A program made the position numbers and the translations under genes. From Chrysopogon serrulatus (lineage: Eukaryota > Streptophyta > Magnoliopsida > Poales > Poaceae): a stretch of DNA of 64,000 bases. Where the stretch lies: contig JADLZL010003574.1 of NCBI GenBank assembly GCA_015844335.1, positions 620,001 through 684,000 on the forward strand. The letters are read 5' to 3'. Under the pieces are notes generated by a model. It searched no databases, was not told the origin of the DNA, and worked only from the letters and a program-made list of their open reading frames with translations. Position 1 is the stretch's first letter. Each line of letters begins with the position of its first letter. This document shows, one piece after another, positions 13,099 to 25,195 of the stretch.

Positions 13099-16000
13099 TC
13101 AGGTTGATTTCACAGCAGTTGCGATTGATTTAAGAAGAGCTGGCGACGGCCTTCTTAGAGTGTGAGTGAGAAGGATCATAAGTGACAATAGAGTCAATGC
13201 TCCAGCTTGATGCGCTGAGCCCAAAGAGGTTGGAACGTACATCAATAGTGTAGATATGCCCAGTGTAACCTGAAATAGAATATTTAATATTATTATTGGT
13301 GTTGTACACTAGTTCGCTAGGGCTTGGTTATATTCTTCATGTGCCTCAAAAAATGAACTTGTTCATGTGACGCAATAACTTCATCTGGCACATCAGCACA
13401 CATATTGGATTGTGCACAACAATTGATAGTTGCACAAGTTACTAGCAGGAACTAACAAAAATGAGCTGGTATTACCTGGAGAGCAGCCATCCCAAGTGTG
13501 CTTCCGATCAGTGACTTGACTGCTGGATGCATGTCTATTCTCCTCGCAGCCAACCATAATCCACCCATAGAGAGTAATGTGGTTGTAGCGAGAATTCGGT
13601 GATTGAGCTACAAGAATGAGAAGAGCTTGTTAGTCTACAAGACAGGTGAAGAACTCTGGACTAACACAATTCCTGTGGTGATGCACTCCAAAATTTCTAG
13701 TGATCAGATCATCAATGCATATTGGCACAAGAACTTACTGTAATACTTATATGACACTTCTTGCAAAATGGTCAATGCATACTTTGGGGAAGAAACAAAC
13801 GGTTATGCTACTGTACTGCCTATTTTGTGGTTCTGCCAAAATGAATTGTTTAAAAACTACTACCTCCGCTCCAAATTAAATGTTGTTTTGGCTTTTCTAG
13901 ATACATAGTTTTTACTATGTACCTAGACATAGCATACACTCCCTCCATTCCAAATTGTAAGTTGTTTTGGCTTTTCTAGATTCATAGTGTTTATTATGTA
14001 TCTAGGCATAGTGTATATCTACATACAAAGCTATGTATCTAGAAAAGCCTAAACAACTTACAATTGGGAACGGAGGGAGTATCTAGGTGCATTGCAAAAG
14101 CTATGTATCTAGAAAAGTCAAAACGACATATAATTTATGACAGAGCGACATGAAGCAAAGAGAGTGACTGAAAACTATCAGATAAAATATTCCAGACAAC
14201 ATGTGGAGCTGAACTCCTTTGTATGAGAACATGAACAGATCTGTAAAACTTAACTTTGCGAGAAAAGGTTACCTGTACCGTAGATGTATTCTCAAAAAAA
14301 TTGCGTATGAAAGGCTCCATGCTAAATACATCTTCAGGAATCCAACTGTCACCCATCTTTGGGAATGAATTGTATGCATGCCCCTATGTGATAGCAGTAA
14401 TAAATAATTAGATGAAAGAAAACGTAAACGTGGTTTCAAGACAGAAACTACAAAATACACATGGAGAATGTAATACATACTGCATCATTGCCTGCAACAA
14501 ATGCTCCAGATATTGCAGTAATGCCTACAATAGCACTGACAGGAATTGCCAACTTTCTGATTTTTGCTGCACCATTTACCCAATTCATTGATCCAGTTGG
14601 AGGATCAGGCATCACTACTGACAAAGCAGTCCACAATATACCACAATATATAACAAATGCAGATGTCAGGTGAGTTGCCAGCCTGTAAGGGCTAACCCTT
14701 GGTTGAACATACTCAGATGTTGGTTCCTGAGGTGAAAAAAAAAAAATAGTGAAGTTCGAAGCCCCAAAGTAATTAGACATGAAACATACTCAGATGTTGG
14801 TTCCTGAGGTGAAAAAAAAATAGTGAAGTTCGAAGCCCCAAAGTAATTAAACATGAAATACATTGTCTAGTAAATACCTCAAGGCCACTTTTCACCATCC
14901 ACCAGCCAATGAGTCCTTGTGCACCACCAAGTGCAAAAAGAGCTGACAGCCTGAGCCCAAGTTGGCGGGTAACATAACCTTTTGCAATAAAGTATGCAAA
15001 AGGACCCGCAAATACAAAGCCCAGAGCTCTTCCCCACATTCTGTGTGCATACTCCATCCAGTATATAAATTTGAAATCTTCAAGGCTCATTCCTTTGTTC
15101 ACCCTAGATATGTTTGTAGAACGCTGCAATTGCATTAGCAGAAATATGGCATTGAAAGCAGTATCTCTTAAGGAGGGAACTTATAAGGACAAACGCAGAG
15201 AAACATCAGGGGATAGTCATCATCTGTTTAAAGGAAAATAAATAAAGTTGCTGAGAGTCCATGTGAACTACCTATTCTCGATTGCTACCAAACTCATATC
15301 AATTACTACTACACACCACCCCCACACCCCCCCAATTCAAAATTATAATTCACTTTAGCTTTGTCCTAAGCCAAACTTCTCTAACTTTGACATGTTTTTT
15401 AGAAAAATACATTAACATCCATAAATTCAATTAAATGTGATGTCAACATATTTCATGGAAAATATAAAGAAACTAGTTTGATGTTGTAGATGTTGTTGAT
15501 TTTCTATTAACTTAAGTAGTCAACAATTAGAGAAGTTTGACTTAGGACAAAGCTAAGGTGAACTATAATTTGGAACATAGGGTACCACAAAACAGTAGTC
15601 TTCCCTTTTCCCAGACTGTTGTTTATTACAATGTTCTAAACTTTAAAAAAAAAATGGATAATATGTGTCAAGGTTACACATGTGAGAACTATGGGGATTT
15701 CTGGTTTGATGCACATGGGAGCTAAAGTTTACTAAGCCTACTAAACTTTGGCAGTTTTGAACAGGTTAGACCATCATTTAGTTTGATATCATAATTCTGC
15801 TAAGGATCCATTTTCTTCTTTCCCTCTCTGTGAGCCAAAGTGGGCAGAAAAGAAGGTAACCAACTTCAGTAACGGTCAAGTCAAAGCCATAATGCAAGGT
15901 CAAAACAGAATGGGGTAATTGGATGGGATGGCAAAGCTTAGTGCAGTACTAGTTTAGTATCACTGAAGTCTTGAGGGGGGTGTCCTTAGAATCTTCTAAC

Positions 16001-17573
16001 AGGATTACGAAAACAAATCGAATATGCAAGAAAATAAGCCGTTGTGCATCATGAAAACAGGCATTACGTAGTTACACCAGTGGCCATAAAAAATAGCAGA
16101 CAGGCAGTGATTGCATCCTTACCTCTTATACTCAGGTGACTGCTTGTATTTCTCAAATTCCAGCTGCCACGCATCATCTGTCATTGGAGGTATTTCCCCT
16201 GTGAACTTCCAGTCAGTCATTGACAGCCCGGAACGTGTGAGCCGAGTAATGCCTCCGAGTATGACCAAGCTGAACACCCAGGCAGCACACCCAAAGAGCC
16301 ATATCCCGACCACCTTCTGTGCATGAGGCCCTTTCGTAACAAGTAGCTTCAATCCTGAATCTGCTGCTCCACTGGCTGCAGTTGAGTTCAGTGCTGCCGC
16401 GGTAGTTGACATTCTCCTTGTGCATTGGCCAAATACATTCTAAAATGAAACAGACATATGAATCAGCTGTAATTTTGCGAATTCCTTTCAGCACACCAAG
16501 GCAAAATAACTAATGTATACCATATTTTCTAAAAAAAACTAGAACATAGGAGAAGAATCTCCCATGTCTTTAAATTAAGAAGGTGCCAGGCTTTGAACCC
16601 AGGTCGGATGGGAGAATCCCGGAGCTCACTGCTCTAACCGGTCACACCGCGAGAAGCTTGGCGTATACCATATTTTCTAAGTTTAAGAAATTGGAAATTG
16701 GTTGTCAAGTGTGAATTTCACATTTTTTTAAAAAAAAAGAGGCAAACACCTTCTGCTTTTAAGAAAGCACTGATACAGAGTCACTGCTGGGGATACCAGC
16801 TACAATCCAGCAACCAGAGAATAGCAAACAGCTTATTACAACCATCAAATCTCGACTACATCTGAAGAAGTGAGATCATTAGGCCGACATGACGGCATGT
16901 GAACTTCACATGTGCAACAAGATCACATCGCATGAGAAAAAAAAATCATCAATTATTTACTTTTTTGTAGTAATTGCTGCAACTGAAGCACCGTATTCTA
17001 TTTAACATTTCGCCATGCGGAGATTGATCATGTACGCTATTCCATCCTATGTAAAGCTCTGAAGACAGATAGAACCAAGATTCAATATAGCTAATCCGCT
17101 AGTATATCAATCAGACAAACTTGTCACCCCAAAAATGGTAATATGTTAGTCGAAAACAAAAGGGATTTGCCCTACATACAGTGACTGCCCCGAGCCATTT
17201 CCGTCTAAAGCGTTCCAATCAATCACAGAATGTCCGGCAATTCCTCGAATGTGACGGCATCGACATTTACTCAAAGAGGGGAGGCGCGAGAAGAGCAGAG
17301 AGGCCCGCTGACCTTGGGAGCGAGGGATCGGAAGGCGTGGAAGGAGCCGAACCGGGAAGCGGGAGAGAAGGCCCCTGCTGGCCCCGGCCTCGGCGGGAGG
17401 AGGCAGCTTCCACCGCCGCAGGAGGAGGAGGAGGAGGAGGAGGAGGGAGCGGATCCAACCCTAGGCGTCGGGGCCGGAGCGGGGGGAGCTGTCCTCGGCA
17501 GACGAGGCGTCAGCAGGGCGCATGCCTGGTCCCTGCCCCGCCGGAGCAGCGCCGCGGCCACCCTGCTACCCAT
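13099..17573 (-). CDS. COX15: Heme A synthase COX15, mitochondrial (7 exons)
   Basis: Oxidises the methyl group of heme O to give heme A, the cofactor of cytochrome c oxidase, in the inner mitochondrial membrane. Exons: 17313-17573, 16123-16439, 14878-15103, 14481-14726, 14273-14383, 13476-13607, 13099-13269; all introns are GT-AG and the lengths sum to 1464 nt (487 residues) without a break. Residues 1-87 are an Arg/Ser/Pro-rich presequence with a GGA-repeat-encoded serine run; hydrophobic helices follow. The conserved heme-ligand histidines are present: His213 (EYAHRMWGR), His287 (RLATHL), His390 (QLNHRIL) and His451 (LGSAHQAGA), as expected for the CtaA/COX15 fold. MGSRVAAALLRRG is taken as the start; an in-frame ATG 111 nt upstream is possible. 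A 77-bp duplication doubles the exon 4 acceptor. Confidence 0.93.
13858..14146. mobile_element. Nested Stowaway-type MITEs in COX15 intron 5
   Basis: An outer element (about 13858-14146; ends CTACCTCCGCTCC and a degraded inverse) is interrupted by an inner copy at 13939-14079, with ends CTCCCTCCATTCC and GGAACGGAGGGAG. The outer sequence TAGCATACAC before the inner copy continues as TATCTAGGTGC after it. Both share the GGCTTTTCTAGATACATAG inner motif. Confidence 0.7.
14708..14858. repeat. Tandem 77-bp duplication spanning the COX15 exon 4 splice acceptor
   Basis: Two near-identical copies lie at about 14708-14784 and 14785-14858. Each contains the beginning of exon 4 (encoding EPTSEY), the CTCAG acceptor and part of the poly-pyrimidine intron tail. 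The copies differ in the length of the A-run (plus strand) and one or two bases. Confidence 0.9.
15330..15590. repeat. Long inverted-repeat MITE in COX15 intron 2
   Basis: The left arm, CAAAATTATAATTCACTTTAGC with TTTGTCCTAAGCCAAACTTC, pairs with the right arm, GAAGTTTGACTTAGGACAAAGC with a GTGAACTATAATTTGG tail, over about 260 bp. It fits a foldback MITE, and the ends are worn. Confidence 0.6.
16575..16660 (-). repeat. tRNA-derived (SINE-like) segment in COX15 intron 1
   Basis: The minus strand reads GTGACCGGTTAGAGCAGTG (A-box-like) and, about 35 bases on, GGGTTCAAAGCC (B-box-like), the spacing of an internal RNA polymerase III promoter. The stems of a real tRNA do not form, so it is a tRNA-like relic rather than a gene. 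Confidence 0.45.
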
Positions 17574-17689
17574 TGCTGCCGGCGGCGGAGTCCGGCGACT
17601 GCTGCGGCGGCTTGCGGAGGAAGTAGAACTGCTGTGAAGAAGGGGAGGTTTAGAAATGTTGTGCGTGGGGGGTTTAGGAGCCACGTGTG

Positions 17690-19687
17690 ATTAACTACCG
17701 GCGGCGTCACACGGTTTTGTGCTAATCAGGGGACTTTTACCCACTGGAAATTTGTGATCGGATCAGAGAGCTTTATTATGTCGGTGACCGAGCCTGGTCA
17801 GGCCCAACGCCACTGCACAGTGAATGAAGTGAAGTTCCGTCTTGTTCCGGGACAGTAAAATCTAAAAATGAAGTTTAATTAATTTCTTATACCGTAGGGG
17901 CTGCTGGTTCGTGTTAATTAGGCTACAGATCATGAGCACAAGTTATTTTAGTTCTATCATTCATGTGCTCTTGACGCTTGTCTCTTTCTTCCCTAAAAAT
18001 CATTAGCGCTACATAGGAAAACATAATAACCCTTGGGTATCTCCTTGGCAGTGCACGTCGAAATAGAAGTCATTAGGACAATAACACGGTCTTTAAAGTA
18101 TAACTTTGACTTCATATTTTTATAAAAATATTTATCACAACATGATATATTTATACTTTTATATAAGTATTTTTCAAGACAAATCTATTCATATGAGTTT
18201 CACATCTCCAAACTTAACAACTTAAAAGTTATTCAAGATTTATGTTTTAAATATTTGACCCAAACCTTGTCTAAAATAACTTTTTTTTCTATATAAAAAG
18301 AGTATTCTAATAATAAAGAGACAAAAATTATGTTTTTTTGCCTGTCCTGCCCTAACTGCCTATCCACTTATATGCGGATAGTAGAACAAAGTTGGCTACG
18401 ATGATGCTTTCACTACAGTTAAACGGACCGAAAAAGTTACTTCATGATGGATTGCGAGACGTCACAACCGTGCATTCATGGCCCGCGGCCTGCGCGACGC
18501 CCCCCCCCCCCCCTCCTGCTCCCAGCACTCCTCACCAACACAGCTCCTCCTTCCTCGCTCCGTCCCGTCCGAGGCCGGTTTTGGTCTTCCTCCTTCTCCC
18601 CCTCCTAGATCTGTGAACGCCAGAGACGGCAGTAGCTAAGGTTCCAACGAGGAGGGGGTCACTAGAAAGGGAGAATAAGCCAACTTCGGCGGGCTATAAA
18701 AGGGCCTGATCGGGGGGAAACGAGCAGGCCAAGCGGTGGGGAAGGAGGTTGGGCAGTTTAGGGGGGGGGGGCTGACGGTGGAAGTGGCGATCAGCCAGGG
18801 AGGGGCAATGGTGCCATGGTCGGAGCACGGAGCTCGAGGTTGCCATCGAGCAACAAGGGCGAAGGAGAAAAAGGCGGGCAATGTAGGCGCTAGGGTTCCC
18901 TAGGGCCCGCGGCAGGCGGCGAGGGCGAGAACGATGAGAAGGGCAAGGTTGTCGACGACAGCGTGGGAGGGACATCAGGAGGGAGAAGGGGGCCAGGAGG
19001 AGGCCTGTCATGAGGCAGACAACAGGGTCACACGCTCTTGGAGGATGCAACCCGTCGCACGTCAACGTGCTTCTAAATGGAAGTCGTGTTGAATATAGGG
19101 GCGGCTACAATTAAATGAAAGTTGTGTCGAATATAGCAGTGGCACAACCCAAATTGACTGAGGAGTACAACACACATAATAAGACATCCTAAATTGACTA
19201 TAAATTGAATAAAAACTAGTAGTACAACACACATAATAAGACATCCTAAATTGACTACAAATTGAATAAAAACTAGTAATACTAGTAAATCAATCCAATA
19301 ATCACAACTCAAATTAACTACAAAACCACAATCGTGTCGCCGCAGGAACCAGAAGGAAATTACAGGCCCTTTTGGCCACCACCGGAGTCCGGAGCCAAGG
19401 TCGCACATTCGCAATGTTGTGCCACCGTCGTCCTGCGATCGCGACTCCACGGCTCCACCCTTGTTCCTCCCTTGCCTATGCTCGCTCTGATGATGACCGG
19501 ACGCTAATGGCGATGCGGAGTATACATACATAGCTCTAATGGGACTGCTAGAAATGATCTAACAATACAGCCGGCCGAGTTGTATCTATGCAAGTGCCTT
19601 GGGCTGCAAACCTGCCTAAAATCGGAACACCCAGCCCATAATCCGGGCCAATTGAAACTCCTTTATATAGAGAGAGATAATAATAGA
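17690..19687. other. COX15 upstream region and repeat-rich DNA
   Basis: After the COX15 promoter region the sequence is AT-rich to about 18380. From about 18303 a Helitron-like left end (TTCTAATAATAAAGAG) is suggested, but no matching right end is found. C- and G-homopolymers occur at about 18490-18503 and 18761-18770. A GC-rich block at 18400-19060 has open frames of low complexity only. No gene is called. Confidence 0.35.
19164..19277. repeat. Tandem repeat, 57-bp unit x2
   Basis: Two copies beginning AGTACAACACACATAATAAG start at 19164 and 19221 and are nearly identical, including the AATTGAATAAAAACTAGT end. Confidence 0.85.
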
Positions 19688-19911
19688 TCTATACCTATTA
19701 ATAAAGAGGCAAAATTTCTGCCTTTCTTTTGGTCTGGCCCATTCTAAATTGGAATAATTGTCTAGCCCACTCTCACTTCACTTCAGCCCACTCACTCGGC
19801 AGCCCACTCCACACCCCTGCACTCGCATCTGGCCCAACTAGCGCTTGCGTCCGGTCCACAACCCACTCTAGCCACCCAGTTGAAAAGCCCAAAGCCAAAA
19901 ATAATTCCGTC

Positions 19912-19985
19912 CGACTTGAGATTTGAACCGTGGTCTTTTGAACCACACGTAGAAGGTCTCACCACCACACCAGACAAGCTTTGTT
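19912..19985 (-). repeat. tRNA-like segment inside the Helitron-like element
   Basis: The minus strand has TGGTGTGGTGGTGAG followed about 30 bases later by GGTTCAAATCTC, an A-box/B-box arrangement. The cloverleaf is not conserved, so this is a SINE-like relic. Confidence 0.35.
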
Positions 19986-20450
19986 GTTGTTTATTTAAGT
20001 TTTACTTTATTTATTGTTCATGAAACCTTCAGACTTTTTATAAAAACCACTCTCATGGTTGGCAAGACAATAAATAAATAAAATAAATCTGTGAAAATAT
20101 GGTAGTAAATAATAAAAACACTCTTATAATTAGCAAGAGAAAAAATGAATAAATAAAAGTGTTAAGTGGGGTGTTGCATATATTATATGTAATAATGTTG
20201 AAATATGGTCACTACTTAACTTGCCAGTTTACTTTAGCTATAACGCAACTCCATGTTGTAGCTCCTGAGTTTAGGTGTCGCGCACTATTTGCAATGAGTT
20301 GTGTTAATATCATAATCAAATTCCTCTTTAATAATCAAAACAGAGGGAAAAAAGAAGAGAAGAAAAAATGGGTCTAAGTTCCAAAACCTATCAAAGAGGA
20401 GCTGGAACTCACGTTTAGTTTGCATGGTCGCGCATGTTACGTGTTGGTCT

Positions 20451-20686
20451 TTGTTCCTCCATCCCAAATTATAAGACATTTGACTTTTCCTCTTTCAAGT
20501 TTCACCACTCGGCTTATTCAAATAATTTGTTCAAAAATAGAAAAATTTAAGTTATTCTTAAGAATTTTTTATTAATAAAGCAAGCTACGATAAAAGAAAT
20601 GATATTTACAAAAAAAAATTGAATAAGATGAGTGATCAAACTTAGTATAAAAAAGTCAAAAGTCTTATAAATCAGGATGGAGGGAG
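20451..20686. mobile_element. Stowaway-like MITE, about 236 bp
   Basis: The ends are CCTCCATCCCAAATTATAAG and, inverted, CTCCCTCCATCCTGATTTATAAG. The inner inverted arms carry GACTTTT-type words, and TA follows the right end. It is the same family as the element at 56526-56759. Confidence 0.65.
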
Positions 20687-21881
20687 TACTATACAGTACA
20701 GTGAGTGCAAATGTGTATGCAAATAAATGACATCACACACAACTTAGTTGTCTAACTCCATCTGTAACTATAGTAAGTGATTTGGATATTTTAGTAGTGT
20801 AGCCATACAGTTGGATCATAACAATAAACTATTGGGAAGTACAATTCAACATATATAATTTTCATCGTCAAACTGTAATACACACAAGGAAATCAAGCTT
20901 CAACCATATGATTAAGATCGGCATACCTTAATTCATAATTCATGCCCGTGAAGATGTATATGGAGGAAGTACCTGATGCACTTGAAAAGCATATTACAAA
21001 CATTGATGCGGTGATTTTTTTTATCTGGTAAAATTACTTTAATATTGCTTTTTTCTTTTGAGTTTTCTCTATTGTATTGATGAATAATATGACATTGTTC
21101 TTATTATGCATTCTTTCTAATATAATCTATAGATCCATACAGTACACAATTAAAACACAATGCGCAAAAACCATTATGGTTAGAATATCCAATCATGGGT
21201 GCCAAGGAAAAGAAAGGAAAAAAAGAGTGGTATGCACAGATGACCAGTAAAAAAACAGAAAAAACTAAAAAAAGACGTTATGAAGGTATCAGCAAAACAT
21301 CTATGTCATGGTCATCATATAATAAATTATAGTTCTTAAATTTTATAGGAAAAGTAATATATAAATAAACATGTAAGATTTGCATATATGTTTTTCAATT
21401 ACCATTTGATAGCTTTTTTTTTTTTCTCCGTTGCAACGCACGGGCATTTTCTTTTAAGAAAAATTTATATCTTTTCATATGATTTTAAATAAATATGTTT
21501 TTTATAGCAGTAATAGTTAATTTTTATTTAAAACTAATAACTTGGTAGCTGAAATGTTTATTTATTAAGGGTCACCCAAAGAGCAACACTTTTTTAATAG
21601 AAAAGCCACGTCCCACGGACAACAATGTGCACAAAGTAGGCTGCACCGGGACGGACGATCTGGATTCTAGAATAGAGTAGGACAAGGAAAAAAAGGTAGA
21701 GACCAAAACAGAAAAACAAAAGCACGGAAAGGGCACTGATGATTGGATGAAAATTAAAAGAAGGTAGAAAATCCTTTCCGATCCTTTAATTGGTCTTGTT
21801 CATGAAATAGGACTTGCGAGCTCTACCTGATTAGAATTAGAATTATCAACTGTTTAGGCTATCTCAGCCTCTATATCTATA

Positions 21882-23836
21882 TCTATACCTAATAATAAAG
21901 AGGCAAAACTTTCAGCCAATTTTTTTGGTTCATCAATTTTTGGTCCATCTATTTTTTGGTCCAGCTTTTTTTGTTCCGGCATGAGTCCATATGCTAAATA
22001 GAATACGATCCTCTTTTTCTTGGTTTGGTCTGGACGTCGTCTATAACTAATCCAATCCCAAACTTCTAATCCTACCGTCCTAAACGCAACAGCCTGTGAA
22101 ACAAAACTGTACGAGACTCAGACTCGAACACAACACGTACCAGGAAAAGAAAAGAGACATCACCACACACGATCTGCAAATTGAATATATAGGCACATGG
22201 AGAAGAGAAGCGGCACATCGACAAAAAGGAATCGTCGACGTTCGTGCAGACGCGGAGAGCCGAGGTGCCGCTGGACTGATACTGTGGCACGGTCGTCGAC
22301 TCATATATTGTGGTAGCTCAGTTGCTGTCGATCCGCCGCTGCCGACGTGCCATGCCCTATCGCTGCCAACGCACCACCCTGCCACTTGATGTGCTGGCCT
22401 GCCGCAGCCCACCCACCTCGCCGTGCCGCCTATGAGGGGACGACGGTGTAGGCGGGAGCGAGGCAGACAAGGCTAGCGTGGAGCTGCTTGCACGTTACGG
22501 CCAAGACAGTAGTGGCACATCCATCGGAACGGAGCAAGAAGCGGCTTTTCGTGTTCCTGCATGCCGATCTGGTAAGGAGCCCCCAACTCCGTGCTCAACA
22601 TTGGGCCTGTGGAAGCCCGAGGCACTCGCGCAAGCGGCACGCTCAACTGAGCTGCTTGCTGGTGGACACGCTGTGCCACCCATAATCTGCCACACCGTGC
22701 CACCCATCTTCCTCGTGGCTTCGCCTAGACATGCCTCGCTGCGGCGTCCCGTCGTGCGCTGCCACCCCGGGCTATGTTCCTCACCCGTGCTCAACCACAC
22801 CACGCCGCTGGCCAGATGCGTCTCACTGCACGACCGCGTCAGTCCTCACCTCGGCCACTCGAACCCCAGCTGCTCTCGACCATGGTTCTGGATGATGATT
22901 AGATTAGGAGAGAGAATTGAAGGAGTGAGAACGAATGGATGAAGCGGTTGGCCATTTTTTTTGGCCGCGTTATGGAAATATGTATGCGTGCAATAGTGGA
23001 TAGGCTTGTGAAAAAACACCTCTTCCTATCACTTCCTGTGTTTTTGTTTTCCTTTGTTTTACTACTGCATACTCGTTCCATTCTTGCTTTTTTTTCCATT
23101 CCTTTGTTTTTGGTTTCTTCATCCTAAATAGGCCCTAAGTATGAATCTAGAAGCGAATGGAGTTCACACTTTAGTGACGAGAAGAACGAGTCAAAATTTC
23201 TCCTCCATGTTTTTCATTTGTCCTACATTGATTTGGGCCAACAGTAAGCCGGCCCACTCTCTCGTCCTCGCCTCGCTTTCTATAGCTAGCCACTCACTCC
23301 TTGTCTACCATGTACCACCGCCGGATATGTCTCTTATTCAACACCACTGCTCGAATTGGAGGTCGAGCACCCCTTGAATCCAAGGGCAAGAAAGATGACG
23401 AAGGAGCTCATGGGCCCGGCGTGGAAAGCTGCGAAGAAGCACACGGGCCGAAACAAGGAAAGATCATTTGTTTCTCCGGTCACAGTGGCTTCTGCGCGCG
23501 GGGGTGATTGTGGCTTTTAAGATAGTTCCAGCATAACCAAGCCGCACCACATCCTCCTGGGGTAGTGTCGCCATCACTATTGCTGCTACCACATTTGTCC
23601 GGACTTTTATTTTAGTGGATTCGCTCTTTAATTCACTACTCATGCGAGAGGTTAGTATTTTACTACACATGTATTCATTATAGACCTTGATATTTAATTG
23701 AAATAAATAAGGTCAGCCCAGTTAAAATCAACATAAAGATAGCTACCTTAAATGATTGCACAAGTTTTCTATCATGTTGCAACATATAGATGACATTGTA
23801 TATGCCCCGGTGCAACGCACGGGTATGTTTTCCTAG
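21882..23836 (+). mobile_element. Non-autonomous Helitron, about 1.95 kb, with both termini
   Basis: It starts with TC (TCTATACCTAATAATAAAG) after an A at 21881. It ends with CTAG at 23833-23836, before a T at 23837, which is the A|T host dinucleotide expected for Helitrons. About 10 bases inside the 3' end is a GC-rich hairpin, CCCGGTGC-AAC-GCACGGG (about 23805-23823). The body carries GC-rich stretches at about 22200-22900 and 23330-23480 that may be captured gene pieces; no Rep/helicase domain is seen. The right end abuts the MATH-BTB promoter. Confidence 0.75.
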
Positions 23837-23837
23837 T

Positions 23838-23845
23838 ATATATAG
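23838..23845 (+). promoter_or_regulatory. TATA box of the MATH-BTB gene, touching the Helitron end
   Basis: The TATATATA run begins at 23838, right after the Helitron 3' terminus, about 275 bp upstream of the MATH-BTB ATG. A start near 23870 would give a roughly 240-base leader. No better TATA box is seen closer to the ATG. Confidence 0.45.
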
Positions 23846-24112
23846 AAGGCAGAGATAAAAGAAGGAAAGAGAAGATATATAGAGAGAGATATACTATACT
23901 AGTAGTAGAAGACAAGAGATACGTTTTCAAACTTCATCGCTTACTCAAAAGAAGGAAGAAAAGCTTGCATGTCGGTTTAAACGGTTTCCGTTACTAGACT
24001 AGACTAGACTGTATTGTACCTGTACCTCTATCCTTTGCGTGTCGATCTCTCTACATAGATTGATCAAGCGTGGTTTGCGGGTCGATCTCTCTCTCTAAAA
24101 GATTGATCGAGC

Positions 24113-25195
24113 ATGGTGGAGTCCCAATTCGTGGAGTTCAAGGTCGACTACTCAAAAACCAAGGATGGCGTGGTTGCCAGCAATGTCATCTCCGCCGGCG
24201 GGCGCATCTGGTCCATAGTTTGCTTGTCGAGGGCGACGAGGGGGGTCACCGCAGACGACTACGTTGAGTACCTCTCTCTCGTAGTTACCTCGAGGAGAAA
24301 CCCTATAAACGCCGCCGTCAGGGCAATCTTCACCGCCGTCTTGATCGGAACCGACGGCGCGCCATCGCCGACCCACGCCAGATGCTCAAGCCAGGTCACC
24401 CACCACACAATTACCAATGGCGGCACAGACAAAGCGATAACTATGGGGTTTTTCAAGTTCATGAAGCGAAGCGACATCGAGTCGGCGGGCTACCTCGTCG
24501 ACGGCTGCGTGACGTTTCTATGTGGAATCGTAGCTCTGGACGACGACGACCGCATCTCTGTGCCTGCCTCGGACCTGGGGAGCCATCTCGGCCGCCTGCT
24601 GGACCAGGACTGCGCCGACGACGACGGCGGCGGCGGCGGCGGCTCGTCGGACGTCTCCTTCTCGGTTGGCGGCGAGACGTTCCGCGCGCACCGGGCCGTC
24701 CTCGCCGCGCGCTCGCCGGTGTTCAGAGCGCAGCTCTTGGGCGCCATGGCGGACGCTAGGATGGACCGGATCACGCTGCACGGCGTCCGCCCGGCAGCGT
24801 TCCGGATCCTGCTGCGGTTCATGTACACCGACGACGAAGACGCGCTGGCGGCGCTGCCCACTGACGACGGCGGCGGCGGCGGCGGCAATGAATTGCTCAC
24901 GCATTTGCTTGCGGCGGCAGACATGTACCACCTGGACAGGCTGAAGCTCGTGTGCGCGCAGAAGATGTGGGACCGTGTGTCGGTGGAGACCGTGGCGGCG
25001 ACGTTAGGCTGCGCCGAGACGCACGACTGCCCGGAGCTGAAGAAGAGGTGCATCGACTTCTTGATGGTGGACGAAAACTTCAAGAAGGTGGCGGTGACCG
25101 AGGGCTACTTGCAGCTGATGCAGGGCTTCCCGTCAGTCATTGATGAGATCAGAGCAAGGATAGTCCCAGGCTCCAAACGTCGTAGACTCATCTAG
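24113..25195 (+). CDS. MATH-BTB protein, CUL3 ubiquitin-ligase substrate adaptor
   Basis: Intronless, 360 residues. The MATH domain at about 5-142 binds substrate. A poly-Gly linker (172-177) leads into a BTB/POZ domain at about 178-285, whose FRAHRAVLAARSPVFRAQL core and LLRFMYTDD strand are typical; a second Gly run (253-258) interrupts it. A BACK-like helical tail at 287-348 and a basic end (KRRR, 355-358) follow. In the family the BTB face binds CULLIN3 while MATH recruits the protein to be ubiquitinated. Grass genomes carry large fast-evolving clusters of these intronless genes, and this one fits that class. The MATH part is diverged from the plant BPM type, and the exact substrate cannot be read from sequence. 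The leader has a duplicated GATCTCTCT...GATTGATC.GC unit (24045-24113). Confidence 0.88.
   Translation: MVESQFVEFKVDYSKTKDGVVASNVISAGGRIWSIVCLSRATRGVTADDYVEYLSLVVTSRRNPINAAVRAIFTAVLIGTDGAPSPTHARCSSQVTHHTITNGGTDKAITMGFFKFMKRSDIESAGYLVDGCVTFLCGIVALDDDDRISVPASDLGSHLGRLLDQDCADDDGGGGGGSSDVSFSVGGETFRAHRAVLAARSPVFRAQLLGAMADARMDRITLHGVRPAAFRILLRFMYTDDEDALAALPTDDGGGGGGNELLTHLLAAADMYHLDRLKLVCAQKMWDRVSVETVAATLGCAETHDCPELKKRCIDFLMVDENFKKVAVTEGYLQLMQGFPSVIDEIRARIVPGSKRRRLI

Larger units (their letters stand above)
19688..21455 (+). mobile_element. Helitron-like element, right terminus degraded
   Basis: The left end TCTATACCTATTAATAAAG follows an A. At about 21430-21448 the right part has CCGTTGCAACGCACGGGCA, the hairpin word that lies just inside Helitron 3' ends of grasses. 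The expected CTAG end is replaced by TTTTCTTTTAAG, so the right end is decayed or lost. It contains the 20.45-20.69 kb MITE and a tRNA-like stretch at about 19915-19985. No Rep/helicase frame is present. Confidence 0.5.

Noticed and set aside
17181..17690. Plus-strand frames of 135-169 codons
   Set aside because: Antisense of COX15 exon 1; the poly-Glu/Gly comes from the GGA repeat.
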